Assembly (NCBI GenBank): GCA_013115135.1
Contig: JABANP010000376.1
Span: 1 to 53,227, forward strand
Origin: Perkinsus olseni
Lineage: Eukaryota; Perkinsozoa; Perkinsida; Perkinsidae
Direction of reading: 5' to 3'
DNA: 53,227 nt
Below the pieces are notes generated by a model. That model saw nothing but the letters and a program-made list of their open reading frames with translations, was not told the DNA's origin and made no database searches. The position numbers and the translations under genes are program-made. This document shows, piece by piece, positions 32,595 to 43,204 of the stretch (its first letter is position 1; each line of letters starts with the position of its first letter).

Positions 32595-32842
32595 GAGCCT
32601 TAGCATTCTAAGCATGCCATGCTTCATAACCAGCGTCGGATAAGTCCGAGCGTTGAGTCCATTGACCATCAGCTCGTAGATGAACTGTTCGCGCCCTCTT
32701 TGTAAATTACCATTGGTAATCACAGCGCTTTCGACGCTCCGTTGCGGTCATGTTAGCACACTTCTCAGAGTAATAGCTCAGTGTTGACAATGCTATTTTG
32801 CTCCTTCTCATGCAGGGGGGTTCTCGGTGTTGACTTGATCAA

Positions 32843-33880
32843 ATGGCACCTCCAAGTGACCCTCTCAGACAGGGGTTCTACGCAGCTCTCCTCGCCACGT
32901 GCTTCAAGGCGGCTGGCTTCTACTTCCTCTTGCGAGTATTGCTAATCAGAGGGGACACTGTATGGGCGAGCATCCGGATTGCTCTTGGTGTCTGGCTGCT
33001 GCTCCTGCTGAGATCAACCCAGCTTGGAGTTTACTATGGTAGGCGGGAATTTGGATCCGACATCGATGTTGTCAGTGCGTTCGTTCCCTATTGACATCGG
33101 AAGTCCATACTGCATCGTACACGCTAGTGGGCACGAAGCGTGCACGGTATTTTAGTCACATCCAGAAGCCATGAAGACTAGAGCGGGATGCCGCAAAAAA
33201 TTGTTCTGGTCCTCACCGAAGTTGTGAATGGTGTAAACCTGTCAGGGACAACGGCCTCCGCATCATCGACGGTCCGCGGTATACCCACGGCGCTCTGCAT
33301 ACCAGTCTATGCGTATCTCGTGGCATCCGGCGACTCCGAACTGGTCACGTGGGGCTGCTGGATCGTAGCCCTCGCCTCCCAGGTGAGCTCGCCTCGATCG
33401 CGGTTTGGATGATGCTCCTTTTTGTCAGATAAAGACACTGTGGCTGCGGCCTGAGGAGCTGGAGCTGTCATGGTCGCTCTGCGCCTATCCACTCTATTCC
33501 TCGTGGAGGGCCGTCCGTCCTCACGTTCTGGTATGCATCGTGCTCTGATAACAAAGCGTGCCGTCTTAAATATCGGAGTGCTCTCTCAGTTGATATGCGG
33601 CACGTCCATCCTCACGGGGCTATTGGGGATGCTCTGGGGACCTCAGTTGGCGATCCACACAGCCCTGCTGCAAAGCGCGATCGAGGTACCGTGGCCGGCT
33701 TCGGCGGAGCGGAGGGATGTAATGGCGTCATTTTTGGCCCTTCCACAGGTCCATGCTCTACTGGTGCAGCAAATTCCTCGAAGGCTGTGTGACAGTCTGT
33801 GCTCTTCAGCGGAGATGTTGTCGGTGCCCAACTCCTGGCTGGAGTCGCAGAAGCTGAACTCGCTGCAGGTCGGGCAGTGA
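32843..33880 (+). CDS. Multipass membrane protein, unidentified
   Basis: Start ATG 32843. The first exon holds two hydrophobic helices (FYAALLATCFKAAGFYFLL and ALGVWLLLLLR) and ends at a GTAGGC donor after GVYYG. Further exons carry GIPTALCIPVYAYLVASG, then (after GT-AG introns at about 33380-33429 and 33532-33558) LRPEELELSWSLCAYP and LNIGVLSQLICGTSILTGL. The gene appears to continue with FLALPQ and VHALLVQQIPRRL to about 33880. At least five membrane segments are predicted by eye. No family is recognised; it may be one gene with the exons at 33.9-35.0 kb. Confidence 0.5.
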
Positions 33881-33909
33881 GGCTTAGTGTGGGCCGACGA
33901 TTAGGGTGA

Positions 33910-34984
33910 TGTCAGGTATGGATGGCCCACTACGGGCTGTCTCGCGGAGATCTGACGATGGTATCTAATGTTGATGCGTACATAGGACAGGTGAAGCTCA
34001 TCATGGATGGAGAATCCTCTCGGCTGCAGCTTCTGGCTATCGGAGGTAATGGGGGCCGCTTTCTAAGAAAGTCCTTCTTGCTCGAATAGCATGGAATAGA
34101 GAACGGAATGGATCCTCCATGAAGGCCACCATGTCGAACCATCTGCCAGTGACAGTCTGCCACCATCTCTCGCATCTCTCATGGTCCCCTTCGGGGCTGG
34201 CAGGAGTCGTAATTGCTCCCGTTGACACATGCTAAGTGAGAGCTACGAGCTTTGTGTGAGTTCACAGTCCAAGGCTTACGGTACCGGCTCAGTTAAAGGC
34301 TGTCTGTAGCCTCGATATGCAGTGCAATCAGACGGTCCGTCAAGAAGGGTACATTCGAACAGAGCAGCTACGAACTTTGTTCACTGAACCGATACTGGAA
34401 TTCACGATCCTAGATTTGATTTCTGAACGTCAAGAGAGATCCAGATCCGTCACTTGAGCACCCTCAAGGTCCTGATATTGCCTTCTTATCACGATTGCGT
34501 CAGGAGCGAAGCGCCTACTCTTGCGCAAGGACTCGATCTTCACTGCCGAGTCTCTGGCCATCGCCTCGGCCCTCACAGGAATTCTGGAGAGCCAAGCAAC
34601 AGCCAAGATGACCAAACCAGCACCAGGAGAAGCCAAGAAGCCGGGGTGGGCCGCCGCTGACGCCGTTCGCTCAGAGGTAGACTCATGCCCTGTTAGGTTG
34701 ACTCCGATCGTCAATGAAGAGCTTCGCCGGGCAGTTGGGTTGTACAGTCCGACTGTCGAGAGCCAGAGTGACCTGGCAAAGTAAGGCATGGTTCCGTGGG
34801 TCCCCGATTTTCCTCGTCTTGGGACGGGGCGATGCATAACGATCGAGCAGGGAGCGTTGTTAGCATTGATCGACCCAAGTGGTTTCCTCTACTGATTGCT
34901 CTCCCTCTTCTCAGTGACGTGGAGGCGTTGCGGCTGCTGAAGCGTATGAGGCAGCTCGGAATCTCCTCGCAGATCATTTCATAG
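33910..34984 (+). CDS. Unidentified exons, end of a multi-exon gene
   Basis: Coding-like exons: 33918-34046 (AHYGLSRGDLTMVSNVDAYI...LQLLAIG), 34268-34430 (LDMQCNQTVRQEGYIRTEQL), 34510-34675 (KDSIFTAESLAIASALTGI) and a last exon 34914-34984 ending LGISSQIIS, joined in phase to the exon that ends SQSDLA. The product is hydrophilic, unlike the membrane exons before it. No domain is recognised; whether this is the same gene as 32843-33880 is open. Confidence 0.45.
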
Positions 34985-35035
34985 AGAGAATAACGTCCGG
35001 TCTCCTTGTGTTGTGTTTGAGTTACTGCTACTGTG

Positions 35036-35075
35036 GGTTCGATTGTGGCTGTGGGTTCGATTCCCGGTGAAGTGT
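35036..35075 (+). other. Two tRNA B-box-like motifs upstream of FolD
   Basis: GGGTTCGATTGTGG and GGGTTCGATTCCCGG lie 20 nt apart, the second with T-arm-like flanks, just 5' of the FolD start codon. They may sit in a 5' UTR intron or be a decayed tRNA-derived element. Confidence 0.5.
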
Positions 35076-35099
35076 TTTTTTTCTGTCCGCGGCTCCTTA

Positions 35100-36979
35100 A
35101 TGACCTATCAAATCATCGATGGCAAGAAAGTAGCCCAGGAGGTGAGGGCGGAGCTCAAACAGCTTGGGGAAGAGATGAAGGTAGTCTCATTCTCACTGGA
35201 CTGCCTTCGCCTTGCGGTCCCAAAACGTTTGAGGGGATGCGCGCGATGGTGGAATTTCCTCGTACTGAATTTTCCATGAGTACAGTGATTCTGTCATTTC
35301 CCCTTCGGACGGAGCGGAGCATGATTTTCGAACCTACTTCATACAGGACAGGGTGTTCCTAATTCGATATGCGAATCATGGAGTACACGGGGCGTCCCCC
35401 TAAAAGGGATGAATTTGCTTTCATCTGAGGTGCTACGGAGGTCCCGTACTTTGGAATATTTTCAGTGTCTCAGTCTGATCGTGTATATTTCGATGCGTGT
35501 GGAATTAGCACACCCTGCATGTATGCCGTTGATGATCCGTTTTTGACCGTTGTCGTCTTTAGGCCACCCATGGGGTAACGCCGGGCATCGCAGTGATCTT
35601 GGTGGGCGATAGGCCAGACTCGGCTACCTACGTCCGTATGAAGAAGAAGGCTGCGGCGGAAGTGGGCTTCATCAGCAGGGAGAAGGTCCTCCCGGACACA
35701 TGCAGTGAGGTACTACCTCTCCCCTGCTCTCGTGATGCCGATCCGCAGTCCATAGGAAGAAGTACTGGCCGCGGTGTCTCGGTTCAACGCGGATCCTGAG
35801 GTCCACGGCATCCTGGTTCAACTTCCGCTGCCATCCCATATCAGCGAACAGAAGGTCCTGGGCAGGATCATGAGTAGGGTCTGGCAGGGGGTTTGCTTGT
35901 GTTGACATGTGTCCCTCTTAGTTGAGAAGGATGTTGATGGTTTTGACCCCGCTAATATTGGAGCCCTTGCTTTGAAGGGTGTCCAGCCCAAGGCGATATC
36001 ATGCACACCGTAGGAATAGGGGGCGACAGTGGTTTTAGTGGGCTGCAATAGCTAATGTAGCCGATTGAAAAATCGTGATGTACTTTTCTAAAAAAAATAG
36101 TGAGCGTCTCAAGAGAAAAGCAATCATAGATTCTGAATCAGCGTCGCGAGTTGCAGGGGACGGGGCAGACGGTCAATCGCAGTTAACCATCTCCTCTCAG
36201 CTCTCGAATTCACCACCCGTGTTAGGTACGGTGTTATTGAACTGTTGAAGCGATACAAAATAGAGATCGCGGGGAAGAACGCGGTGGTCGTTGGCCGGAG
36301 CAATATTGTGGTAGGTGGCGAGGTTGGAGGGGGGTAGGCTGAGGAGGGTTGTTGTGTTAGGGTATGCCCGTGGCACTGCTACTGATACACGAGAACGTAG
36401 CATCCTGTCACGTCACAGTGTGCCACTCGAAAACAAGAGACCTGCCGGGAGTGGTCAAAAGGGCTGATATTGTTATTGCTGCTATTGGTGGGTGGAAGGT
36501 CTCGGGTTCGATCCCGGCAGCGGGCATCTCAGACGTGAGTGAAACCGTCGATCAGGCCGGGCCAACTTTGTCAAGGCTGACTGGGTGAAGGAGGGCGCTG
36601 TTGTGATTGACGTTGGAATCAATAGCGTTGAGGATGCCACCAAAAAGTCTGGGTGAGTTTCTGCCTCGCTCCGCTGTGTTTCTGCCATTTTCATCATCTC
36701 AGTTACCGTCTTGTTGGTGATGTCGACTATGATAATGTGAAGGAGCACTGCTCTTATATAACCCCTGTAGGGCGTATCATCTCCCCACTCACCCCATCTC
36801 TTACTTTCCAGGTCCCAGGCGGCGTTGGACCCATGACCATCGCGATGCTACTGAAGAACACGTGAGTAGACACTTCCTCTGAGCTCCCCTGATGGTTCTC
36901 GAGGGGTACTCTCTTATCCTTCGCATTCGATAGGTACAACCTCGCCCGGCTCAGTCTCGGCCTCCCGAAGCTTGACTGA
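35100..36979 (+). CDS. folD: Methylenetetrahydrofolate dehydrogenase/cyclohydrolase
   Basis: Ten exons close exactly to 300 residues: 35100-35180, 35563-35709, 35756-35873, 35922-36009, 36226-36310, 36361-36487, 36556-36652, 36703-36766, 36812-36861 and 36934-36979. FolD landmarks run in order: N-terminal [30 protein letters not shown] (catalytic Tyr and Lys of the Y-x3-K motif), [18 protein letters not shown], the NAD(P) site [25 protein letters not shown] and the closing [19 protein letters not shown]. It interconverts methylene-, methenyl- and formyl-THF. Length is that of a monofunctional-size bifunctional enzyme, with no formate ligase domain. No targeting presequence is obvious, so it is probably cytosolic. 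Intron 6 holds a tRNA-like T-arm. Confidence 0.96.
36488..36555 (+). other. FolD intron with sense tRNA T-arm motif
   Basis: 68-nt GT-AG intron containing CTCGGGTTCGATCCCGGCAG at about 36502-36521. Its exons join in phase 1 to restore the family sequence [17 protein letters not shown]. Confidence 0.75.
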
Positions 36980-37246
36980 GGCATGAGTTCTTACGGTCTG
37001 TATGGGGGAGTTTTCACAGTGAAGTTTCCAGCATACTGAGAGGCTGTTGTTTTTCTGGAGGGCGCTCATTGCTACTGGAAGGGTTCAACCATCGAGCCAG
37101 ATAGCTAGAGAATCGCTATAGAGAATGGTACGGGGAATCTATATCGATCGCCGGACAGTCTTATTCGATTGAGTATGTCCCTCTGAAAGACGGGCAAGGC
37201 TGCTGCGAATTGATAGTTTCGATTTAGTTCTCCATCGGTCTGGGCC

Positions 37247-38228
37247 ATGAAGGCGCCGTCCCATATTATGTCGTTGGAGTTGAGCTGCCTCGATGAGCTG
37301 TGGAGGAGAGGCGGGCCGAGGAGGGAACCGATAGATGACCTGCAACAGGAGATCCTCGGCTATTTTAAGGCGCGCGACACTAAACCAACAGAGAAGGGTC
37401 GAACTTACACTCGCGTACCACACATCCCCCTACACGTGTTTGTTCGTGGGGGTGAGACGATGGGTGTGTTCTCCAGCCCCGGCTGCCTTGTAGTGCGACC
37501 TCTACAGGGAGGCCCCACACCCTGTCTGGCGTTGGAGGCCTGCCATACTGGAGGGGCCTACGCCTACGACTCGGCCGAAGATCATCTCGTCGTCCTGCAT
37601 ACGAAGAACTCGAGGGTCTCCGTTTATGATATGAAAACAGGCGTCTTCTTCCAAGCTCTACGTCGTGGAAGGTCTTGTGGTTAATGGGACCGAGACGAGT
37701 ATTGTCATTGGCGACGGTATGCTTTTCCTGACGACACTGAGAGGAACTACTGCCTCGTTGAATGCTGTGCGTTTGGAGGGAGAGGGAATCTACCGTCGCG
37801 CTCATCTGCTTTGGCACGGCGTGGTGTCCGAGAGCATGAGCGTTGCCCCTAGGCTAGCCTACATTCGTGGTTGTGTGGAGATGGCCAGAGTTTCGCCCGA
37901 GGGTCAGACTATCATCACTCAGTTCAAGTTGGGCCACGGACGTAGGTCGCTTGTGCGGGGGAAGAAGGAGACGCGGCTCCCTCGCAGTGCTGATGACGTC
38001 GAGACGAAAGATGCCTGGTTCGTCGGGGAACAGTGGGTGGCTTTGTTCTGTTGTAAAGGCGATGAGGGTTCTCTGTGGATCGCGGACAAGTTTCGGCCGG
38101 CATCTCACTTGTGTAAAGGATCTTCGTTCTATCGGTACGTGCTGGCGGGAGCGGATGATACGGTGCTCGCCCTGTACTCGGAGAAGGCTGACTCAGGTGA
38201 CGGAACCCTGAGTTGTTTCTATTTTTGA
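37247..38228 (+). CDS. Unidentified protein, frame broken near 37655
   Basis: The 5' frame (from ATG 37247 or 37268) codes to about 37655 and then stops at 37682. The 3' frame takes over at KLYVVEGLVVNG and runs to 38228, about 325 residues in total. Repeated short hydrophobic-strand patterns (DHLVVLHTKNSRVSVYD, SIVIGDGMLFLTTL, KDAWFVGEQWVALFCC, SLWIADKF) look like beta-propeller blades, although no WD or kelch motif is seen. No GT-AG intron fits the break at GTCTTCTTCC, so a one-base frameshift or a sequencing error is the simplest reading. Confidence 0.6.
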
Positions 38229-38849
38229 AAGGCTGTGAGGGTTCCATCACCAGGTTGAAGTGGAGGTTTTCAGTTGTTGTTGTTGAATCGCACCATCTCA
38301 GTTTATCATGTTTACGGGCGGCGAGTTGAATTATCAGTCCCTGCAAGAGACAGGGCCGCGTACTTTCCGTGCAGATGGTTGTTTCTAGTATGCCGCTTAT
38401 CCGGCGAGTAGCGAGCCTTATGCAACCAGTTTACAGGTGAGCCATCAACTGGGCACTGCCTGACTATCAGGCATCAGGCCGCGGCCCATGCTACATCATT
38501 CCCGTGCACACTCGAATGAAGTGGGTTAGCACCGCAGCAGTTCGACACCAGAACTGTGTCGCGATAAGTGGTGTCATTGTCGCTTGTGGCTAGGGAGTGT
38601 ACAACACTATATGACTGCCTTCACTTCATTGGCAATTAATGCATGAAATGGTGAGGATTATGAGGTTGCCACAGCAGCGACCAGTCAGTGTCTCTCGTTA
38701 TGATTGTTGCCAAACTGAGTACTTGACACACAGTCCGGTCCCGTTAGTGATCAAAACCCTAGTTGCTCTGACCACGATAGATGAAAGCTTCGTTTGTTGT
38801 GGGGTTGCTAATTCACCCGTCTTGACGGGCTCATCTGGGTAGGTCATCG
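38229..38849. other. Intergenic, no supported gene
   Basis: Only a 67-codon ORF (38639-38842) lacking any support. Confidence 0.35.
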
Positions 38850-40230
38850 ATGCTGACTGGAATGCGGAGTTTTGCGGCAGACAGTCGGGCGATGAGCAAG
38901 AGTGCAGAAGAGGCGCTGCAGTCTATCAAGGAGGCCCGGGAGAAGGCTCATAAGCTTAAGCTCAATGCGATGTCAAAAAAGGAGAGAAGGAAATTCCCGG
39001 TAAATCGCCCTCTTTACACATGAGAAAGTTGATTCTTCCCACAGGGTAATTTTATGAACTTCAAGCTCGGCGGAGGACGACCGGAGTTCTACCATGTGGA
39101 GCGGTAAGAGCCTTTGTAGCGCCTCCCAGTTCACTGCCGTCAACCGCGGTTTCATTTTCTCATGTTCCCGCTGGTCGCGGTCACAGTGCCGAGAAGAGAA
39201 TCTTGCTTAGGAATCAGAACGGCCGTATCTTCGAGCCTGACCATGTATTCGAGATTGTTGTGTATGGCACCAAGAACAACTGCCAAGTGAGCGCTGGTTC
39301 TTAGTGGAAGAGAGTGTCTTTCGGCTCGCATCCATTTCAACGGCTCGCGTGCGAGGCGGTTTTTATGACGCATGCTTGTGTGAGCGGGTGCTAGGCGTGT
39401 TCTCTCGCCTCATGCCTTGTTGCTAACGGATTTTTGAAGCTGTCTGCTGCATTGCGGGTCTCGGAAATGGCAAACTAAACAGCCATTGATCAGACCGGCG
39501 GATAAGAAAGAGACTATACGGTATACGTTCTGTGATCTCCGGGAATAATGCATTAAAAGTGTCCCCGGTGGGGTTCGAACCCGGTCCACAATTGTGTGCT
39601 GTGTCCCAACCAACCGAAATTTGTCCGGGATGCCTCTTTGCTGTCCTCGTCTGTGACAGGCTACCGTGATAAACAAGTCGTGGAACAGACGCACTGTATC
39701 TCTGACCAACGCAGGGAGAGTCGGCATCAGAAAATGCAAGAGGAAAGGCAACAAAACGGCGGAGCGGTGAGCAACAATTGCACACCTCGCGGGTTCAATC
39801 CCGGCATCCTTCATATTCGTCGCCAGCTGGGTTTCGGATATCTTCCTTCAGGATTGGTCAAAGTGTCGCTAAGAAGATGCGCCGACTAGGAGTGACGTGC
39901 GCTGATCTGCGGTTCCGCTACCTTATGAGGTGAGTACACCGATCCGAACTCACCTCGGAGCCTACACGAACCGGCCGCCTCTGTTGCGCTCGGGCACTTA
40001 GTCGGCTGTCGTCGCTTTCACCGTCCATAGCCTCTGAGGATACGGGTAGTATCCGCTTCTACTCAGATCGGTCCATTCGTACGGGGCCTCACTACCAACG
40101 GCCTCAAGGTGATGCAGTTCATCTTCCGTTGGCTTCTATGATATTGTTATTACAGATAACAAGTGTCACACACGAGCCTAGGTTGCCCAAGGGGAAGGTG
40201 AATCGGCCGAGGAAGCGGCGTCGCGTGTGA
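38850..40230 (+). CDS. Ribosomal protein uS11, organellar type
   Basis: Seven exons close in frame to 212 residues: 38850-38999, 39045-39103, 39187-39286, 39660-39766, 39852-39929, 40039-40108 and 40156-40230. The uS11 core is recognised in INKSWNRRTVSLTNAGR, in TAERIGQSVAKKMRRLGV, in VRGLTTNGLKITSVT and in the basic C terminus PRKRRRV, which normally binds the 3' domain of small-subunit rRNA. It is longer than bacterial uS11 (about 130 residues), with an Ala/Lys/Glu-rich N-terminal extension (SAEEALQSIKEAREKAHK) suggesting import into the mitochondrion. Conservation of the core is loose, as usual for alveolate mitoribosomal proteins. Introns 3 and 4 hold tRNA-like T-arms. Confidence 0.85.
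39556..39592 (-). other. tRNA T-arm motif in uS11 intron 3
   Basis: Intron 39287-39659 contains GGTGGGGTTCGAACCCGGTCC, a B-box that reads nearly equally well on both strands because it is palindromic. The minus strand gives a T-arm followed by acceptor-like CACCGGGGAC. Confidence 0.6.
39767..39851 (+). other. uS11 intron 4 with sense tRNA T-arm motif
   Basis: 85-nt GT-AG intron containing CTCGCGGGTTCAATCCCGGC, a B-box with T-stem-like flanks. Removing the whole intron is needed to keep the uS11 frame (AER joined to IGQSV). Confidence 0.7.
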
Positions 40231-40402
40231 AGCATGCTGAGCGCTGCCGCTGGTGCTGTCGCGTTTCCGACAAGAATGAGGGCGTTGTGTTCATTGGCAC
40301 TCCAAGAAAAATCGTGGTTGGCAGTTCGAGTGGTACCGATGCAAGTCATTACTGATACGACTGGCGTTACAACTGATACTGCTATCAGGGTATTGGTATT
40401 TG

Positions 40403-41556
40403 ATGTCACCCTCGGCCGTAACGCTACGACAGGCGGGGGCTGTGAGCGCTCAGTTCAAGCAGCAGGTGGAACAAGTACATAATGAGATAGACAACAGTCA
40501 GAAGAAGCTCGACCAAATAAAGGACATGGTCGGTTGGTGGAGTGACTGTATTATCGAGGGTTCACCAGAGTATCGTATTCAACTCGAAAATATTCTCGTG
40601 AGGTTGATTATCGTATAGCATTGAGTGTCGTTGGGAATGATAAGCCTGAGGGGTCGAGTTTTGGGAGAATTGCGACAGGAGGCTGTCGTCTCATTCAAAC
40701 AGACGGAGATTCGGGAAAATGTGGTATTTAGGAAGGAATATTTGAGTTTTTCAGTTACGAGGGGAGATCGCTCCGAAGGTGGACTCCATCCGATCGGCTG
40801 TGGCTCAGAGGGAGCAGGATGCTGCTCATATTGAAGCGTAATACAAGGAGGAGCGGCCAGGAATTGAACCTGGGCGTTGGTCGTGGGAGCCTAGGCAAAT
40901 GTCCGGTTCGGCCATCAGATTACTGTCAACAGCGCAAGCAGCTTTATCGGAGTTGGAGTCTGCTGTCAACGACCTCCATAGGCAGGTGGCGAGCTACGCC
41001 AGCCAGAGGTGGTCGCAGCTGGAGAGAACTCAGGCCACACGCGGATCAGTCGGAACGGTACTGCCGGGGATCTTGCATCGCTACACGACACTCGGCAGGA
41101 CTTTTTGTGCTGAGAGGCGTGGCGATTGTACTATGTACAGCACGATACATAAGGAAAGCTGCACTACTGCTCCTCTTGCCTTATCCTGCTGTGTCACGTT
41201 GCGCGGTGTGTTGACGATATCAGTCTTTCTTGCCGGTGCTGCTTTTACGCTCTACGCTGACAGCGTCACGCTAGTAGTGATCACTCGTGTATCGTCCATG
41301 TCCGTCGGACGGTCTCGGTCCGTGAAGTCACAACAGAAGTTGCAGTTTGATTAGTATATGATCTTTCCTTTATCGTCAGTTTGGAGCTTACAACACCGCT
41401 CCGACTGCCCCAGCGCTGCCTCTACCGTCGCCTTACTTATCGAAGGAGTTGCCACCAGAGCTGAACAAGAGGATGCAGGATCTCTCCGGACAGCTTGAAA
41501 GAGCCTTGGGAGCCTTGGAGGCCTACATTAAGGAAGGGGTCGACAAGGAGGGGTAG
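40403..41556 (+). CDS. Coiled-coil protein, nucleoporin-like
   Basis: Exon 1 gives VSAQFKQQVEQVHNEIDNSQ-type heptads and then SPEYRIQLENIL. A later exon gives VDSIRSAVAQREQDAAHIEA and joins in phase 2 across a 57-nt intron (40838-40894) to SGSAIRLLSTAQAALSELES. The last exon reads FGAYNTAPTAPALPLPSPYL and then LNKRMQDLSGQLERALGALE, stop 41554-41556. Amphipathic coiled coils, a Pro-rich segment and an FG dipeptide suggest a Nup58/Nup62-complex type nucleoporin; that is inference from layout only. The start and exons between 40.6 and 40.75 kb and 41.05 and 41.38 kb are unresolved. Confidence 0.5.
40838..40894 (-). other. 57-nt intron with antisense tRNA T-arm and acceptor
   Basis: On the minus strand the intron reads GCCCAGGTTCAATTCCTGG and then CCGCTCC. 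This is a canonical T-arm: stem CCAGG/CCTGG with five pairs and loop TTCAATT, followed by an acceptor-like 3' strand. Flanking exons join in phase 2. Confidence 0.8.
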
Positions 41557-43204
41557 GCCGATGCCTCAAGGGGGAGGGGGGATGGTTCCGTACTGCATTG
41601 CAATAAAGCCTTGAATGTGCTGGATTGTCTTGTGGTATGCCTGAAATAATTGCCTAGAATTTGCCACTGAGATCCTCTATAGAATGCGTACTATCGCGAC
41701 CTACCCGGCCCGTTGTCGGTATGCTGCCTTGCCGTTGTCCATCGGCTGAACGCTCTTCCGTCCCGAACGGCACGTCCCTTTTTTACGCTTCAGGATCCTT
41801 GATGATCGTAGTGGTGAAAGCAGTGGCGGTGGTAATGATATGGCAGCTGATGTGGAGGCTACCATCAGGAACCAGTACAATACATTCAGGATACTATGCG
41901 CGAGAAAGGCGGTAGTGAGGGGTGGCGTTCAGTTCATCAGCACGTTGAGTAGCTTATAAAGCGTCGTTCAGAACCCTATACCAACTTTTTCAGTCATTGT
42001 CTATAGCACATGGCTCTTACTCCGGGCCTGCGATTTTCATGCGTAAAATGTCGACGCGTGGATTTTTTCTTGCTCATCATCATGTTATGCCGCAAAGCAC
42101 CGTTGTTCTTTGCCCCCGGCCCGAGTGGCTTGTGCTTTTGAAACGTCATTTTATGATACAAGCTACCAGCGTGGTTGGAAGTGCCATCCTAGCCTGTGTT
42201 GATGCCTCTTTCTATGGCCCTTGTATCTAGCATTATCTTTTTCACGATTGGGCTTTAGGTACTAGCGGAAAGAGCCACAGCCCTAATGCACAGTCAACAC
42301 GTACTACGTAGTTCGGCCGGCGTTAATGGAGGACCACCAGCAGCTGTAGGGTGGTAGAAGCAACAATAAGACGTTTCGATGCACTGCTGCTGCCTTGTTG
42401 TGTTTTGGGAGTTCCACCCGGGGCTCAGCAGGGCTTTACGGCGAGGGTTGTAGTGTTACCCGAGATGAGCGAATAGTGACCTTCCGGTTCGCCACTGTTT
42501 GAATCGTGCGCCAATCATATCATTGCGAGAGCGGATGAGACGCTATACACACGTTAATCGCGTTGACGTGCCAGTTGGTGCAGGAAAGGTCTTTGCTCTC
42601 TGGGGTGCACACGTGCTGCCGTGCAACCTGAGTGTAAATGAATGTGTACATGTATGTAGTATCGACAAGATTCACATAGGTTGGGGAGAGACTAAGATGA
42701 GAGCGAGGCAATAGACGAGCCGCTGTCGGGGAGACATCAGCGATGTCTAGCCGACAGTGTGGTGTCACATCACATAAGTGAGAGAGAATGTTGGACAAAC
42801 ACTGTTAGTCTAGCGGTAGGATAACCTGTTTACCCCCGCATGGCCGTGGGTTCGAACATTCAGAAGGACATATTCCTTGTTGTGGGAAACGCGAGCGGTT
42901 TTCGTAATAATGATGGCGAACCGTCTAAGCTGTGTGGTGCGAGCCACCCGAAGGTCGCTCGAGCATACTCGAGTTCACGAGCTTGTCCCGTATAATGTGA
43001 TAACTTTATATGATACGTGAGAAAATATGTTTTTCGTAACATCTGAATATATGTATATCAACACCAATGATTACCACATAGTTGCAGTAGCTGGGTTGGC
43101 GATAGTCGAGGACGGAGGGCACTTCCTCTTTGCGATAACAGCGTCTGAGAATATGGGCCTCGAGCGGCGAGCCATGAGATCAGGTCGATTCTCTTTTTTT
43201 CAAA
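41557..43204. other. Mostly no supported gene
   Basis: A few blocks could be exons, e.g. near 41825-41912 (NDMAADVEATIRNQYNTF), but no gene could be assembled. Contains the tRNA-like segment at 42804-42863. Confidence 0.3.
42804..42863 (+). other. tRNA-derived segment with A- and B-box, GT...AG bounded
   Basis: GTTAGTCTAGCGGTAGGATA begins the segment: TAGTCTAGCGG matches the A-box/D-arm, and GTGGGTTCGAAC 31 nt later matches the B-box. The T-stem and anticodon stem do not pair, so it is not a functional tRNA. The segment starts with GTTAGT and ends with ATTCAG, i.e. it has the form of a 60-nt intron, although no flanking exons were identified. Confidence 0.65.

Noticed and set aside
42804..42863. 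Functional tRNA gene
   Set aside because: A- and B-boxes are present but the acceptor, anticodon and T-stems do not pair; no complete functional tRNA was found anywhere in the window.
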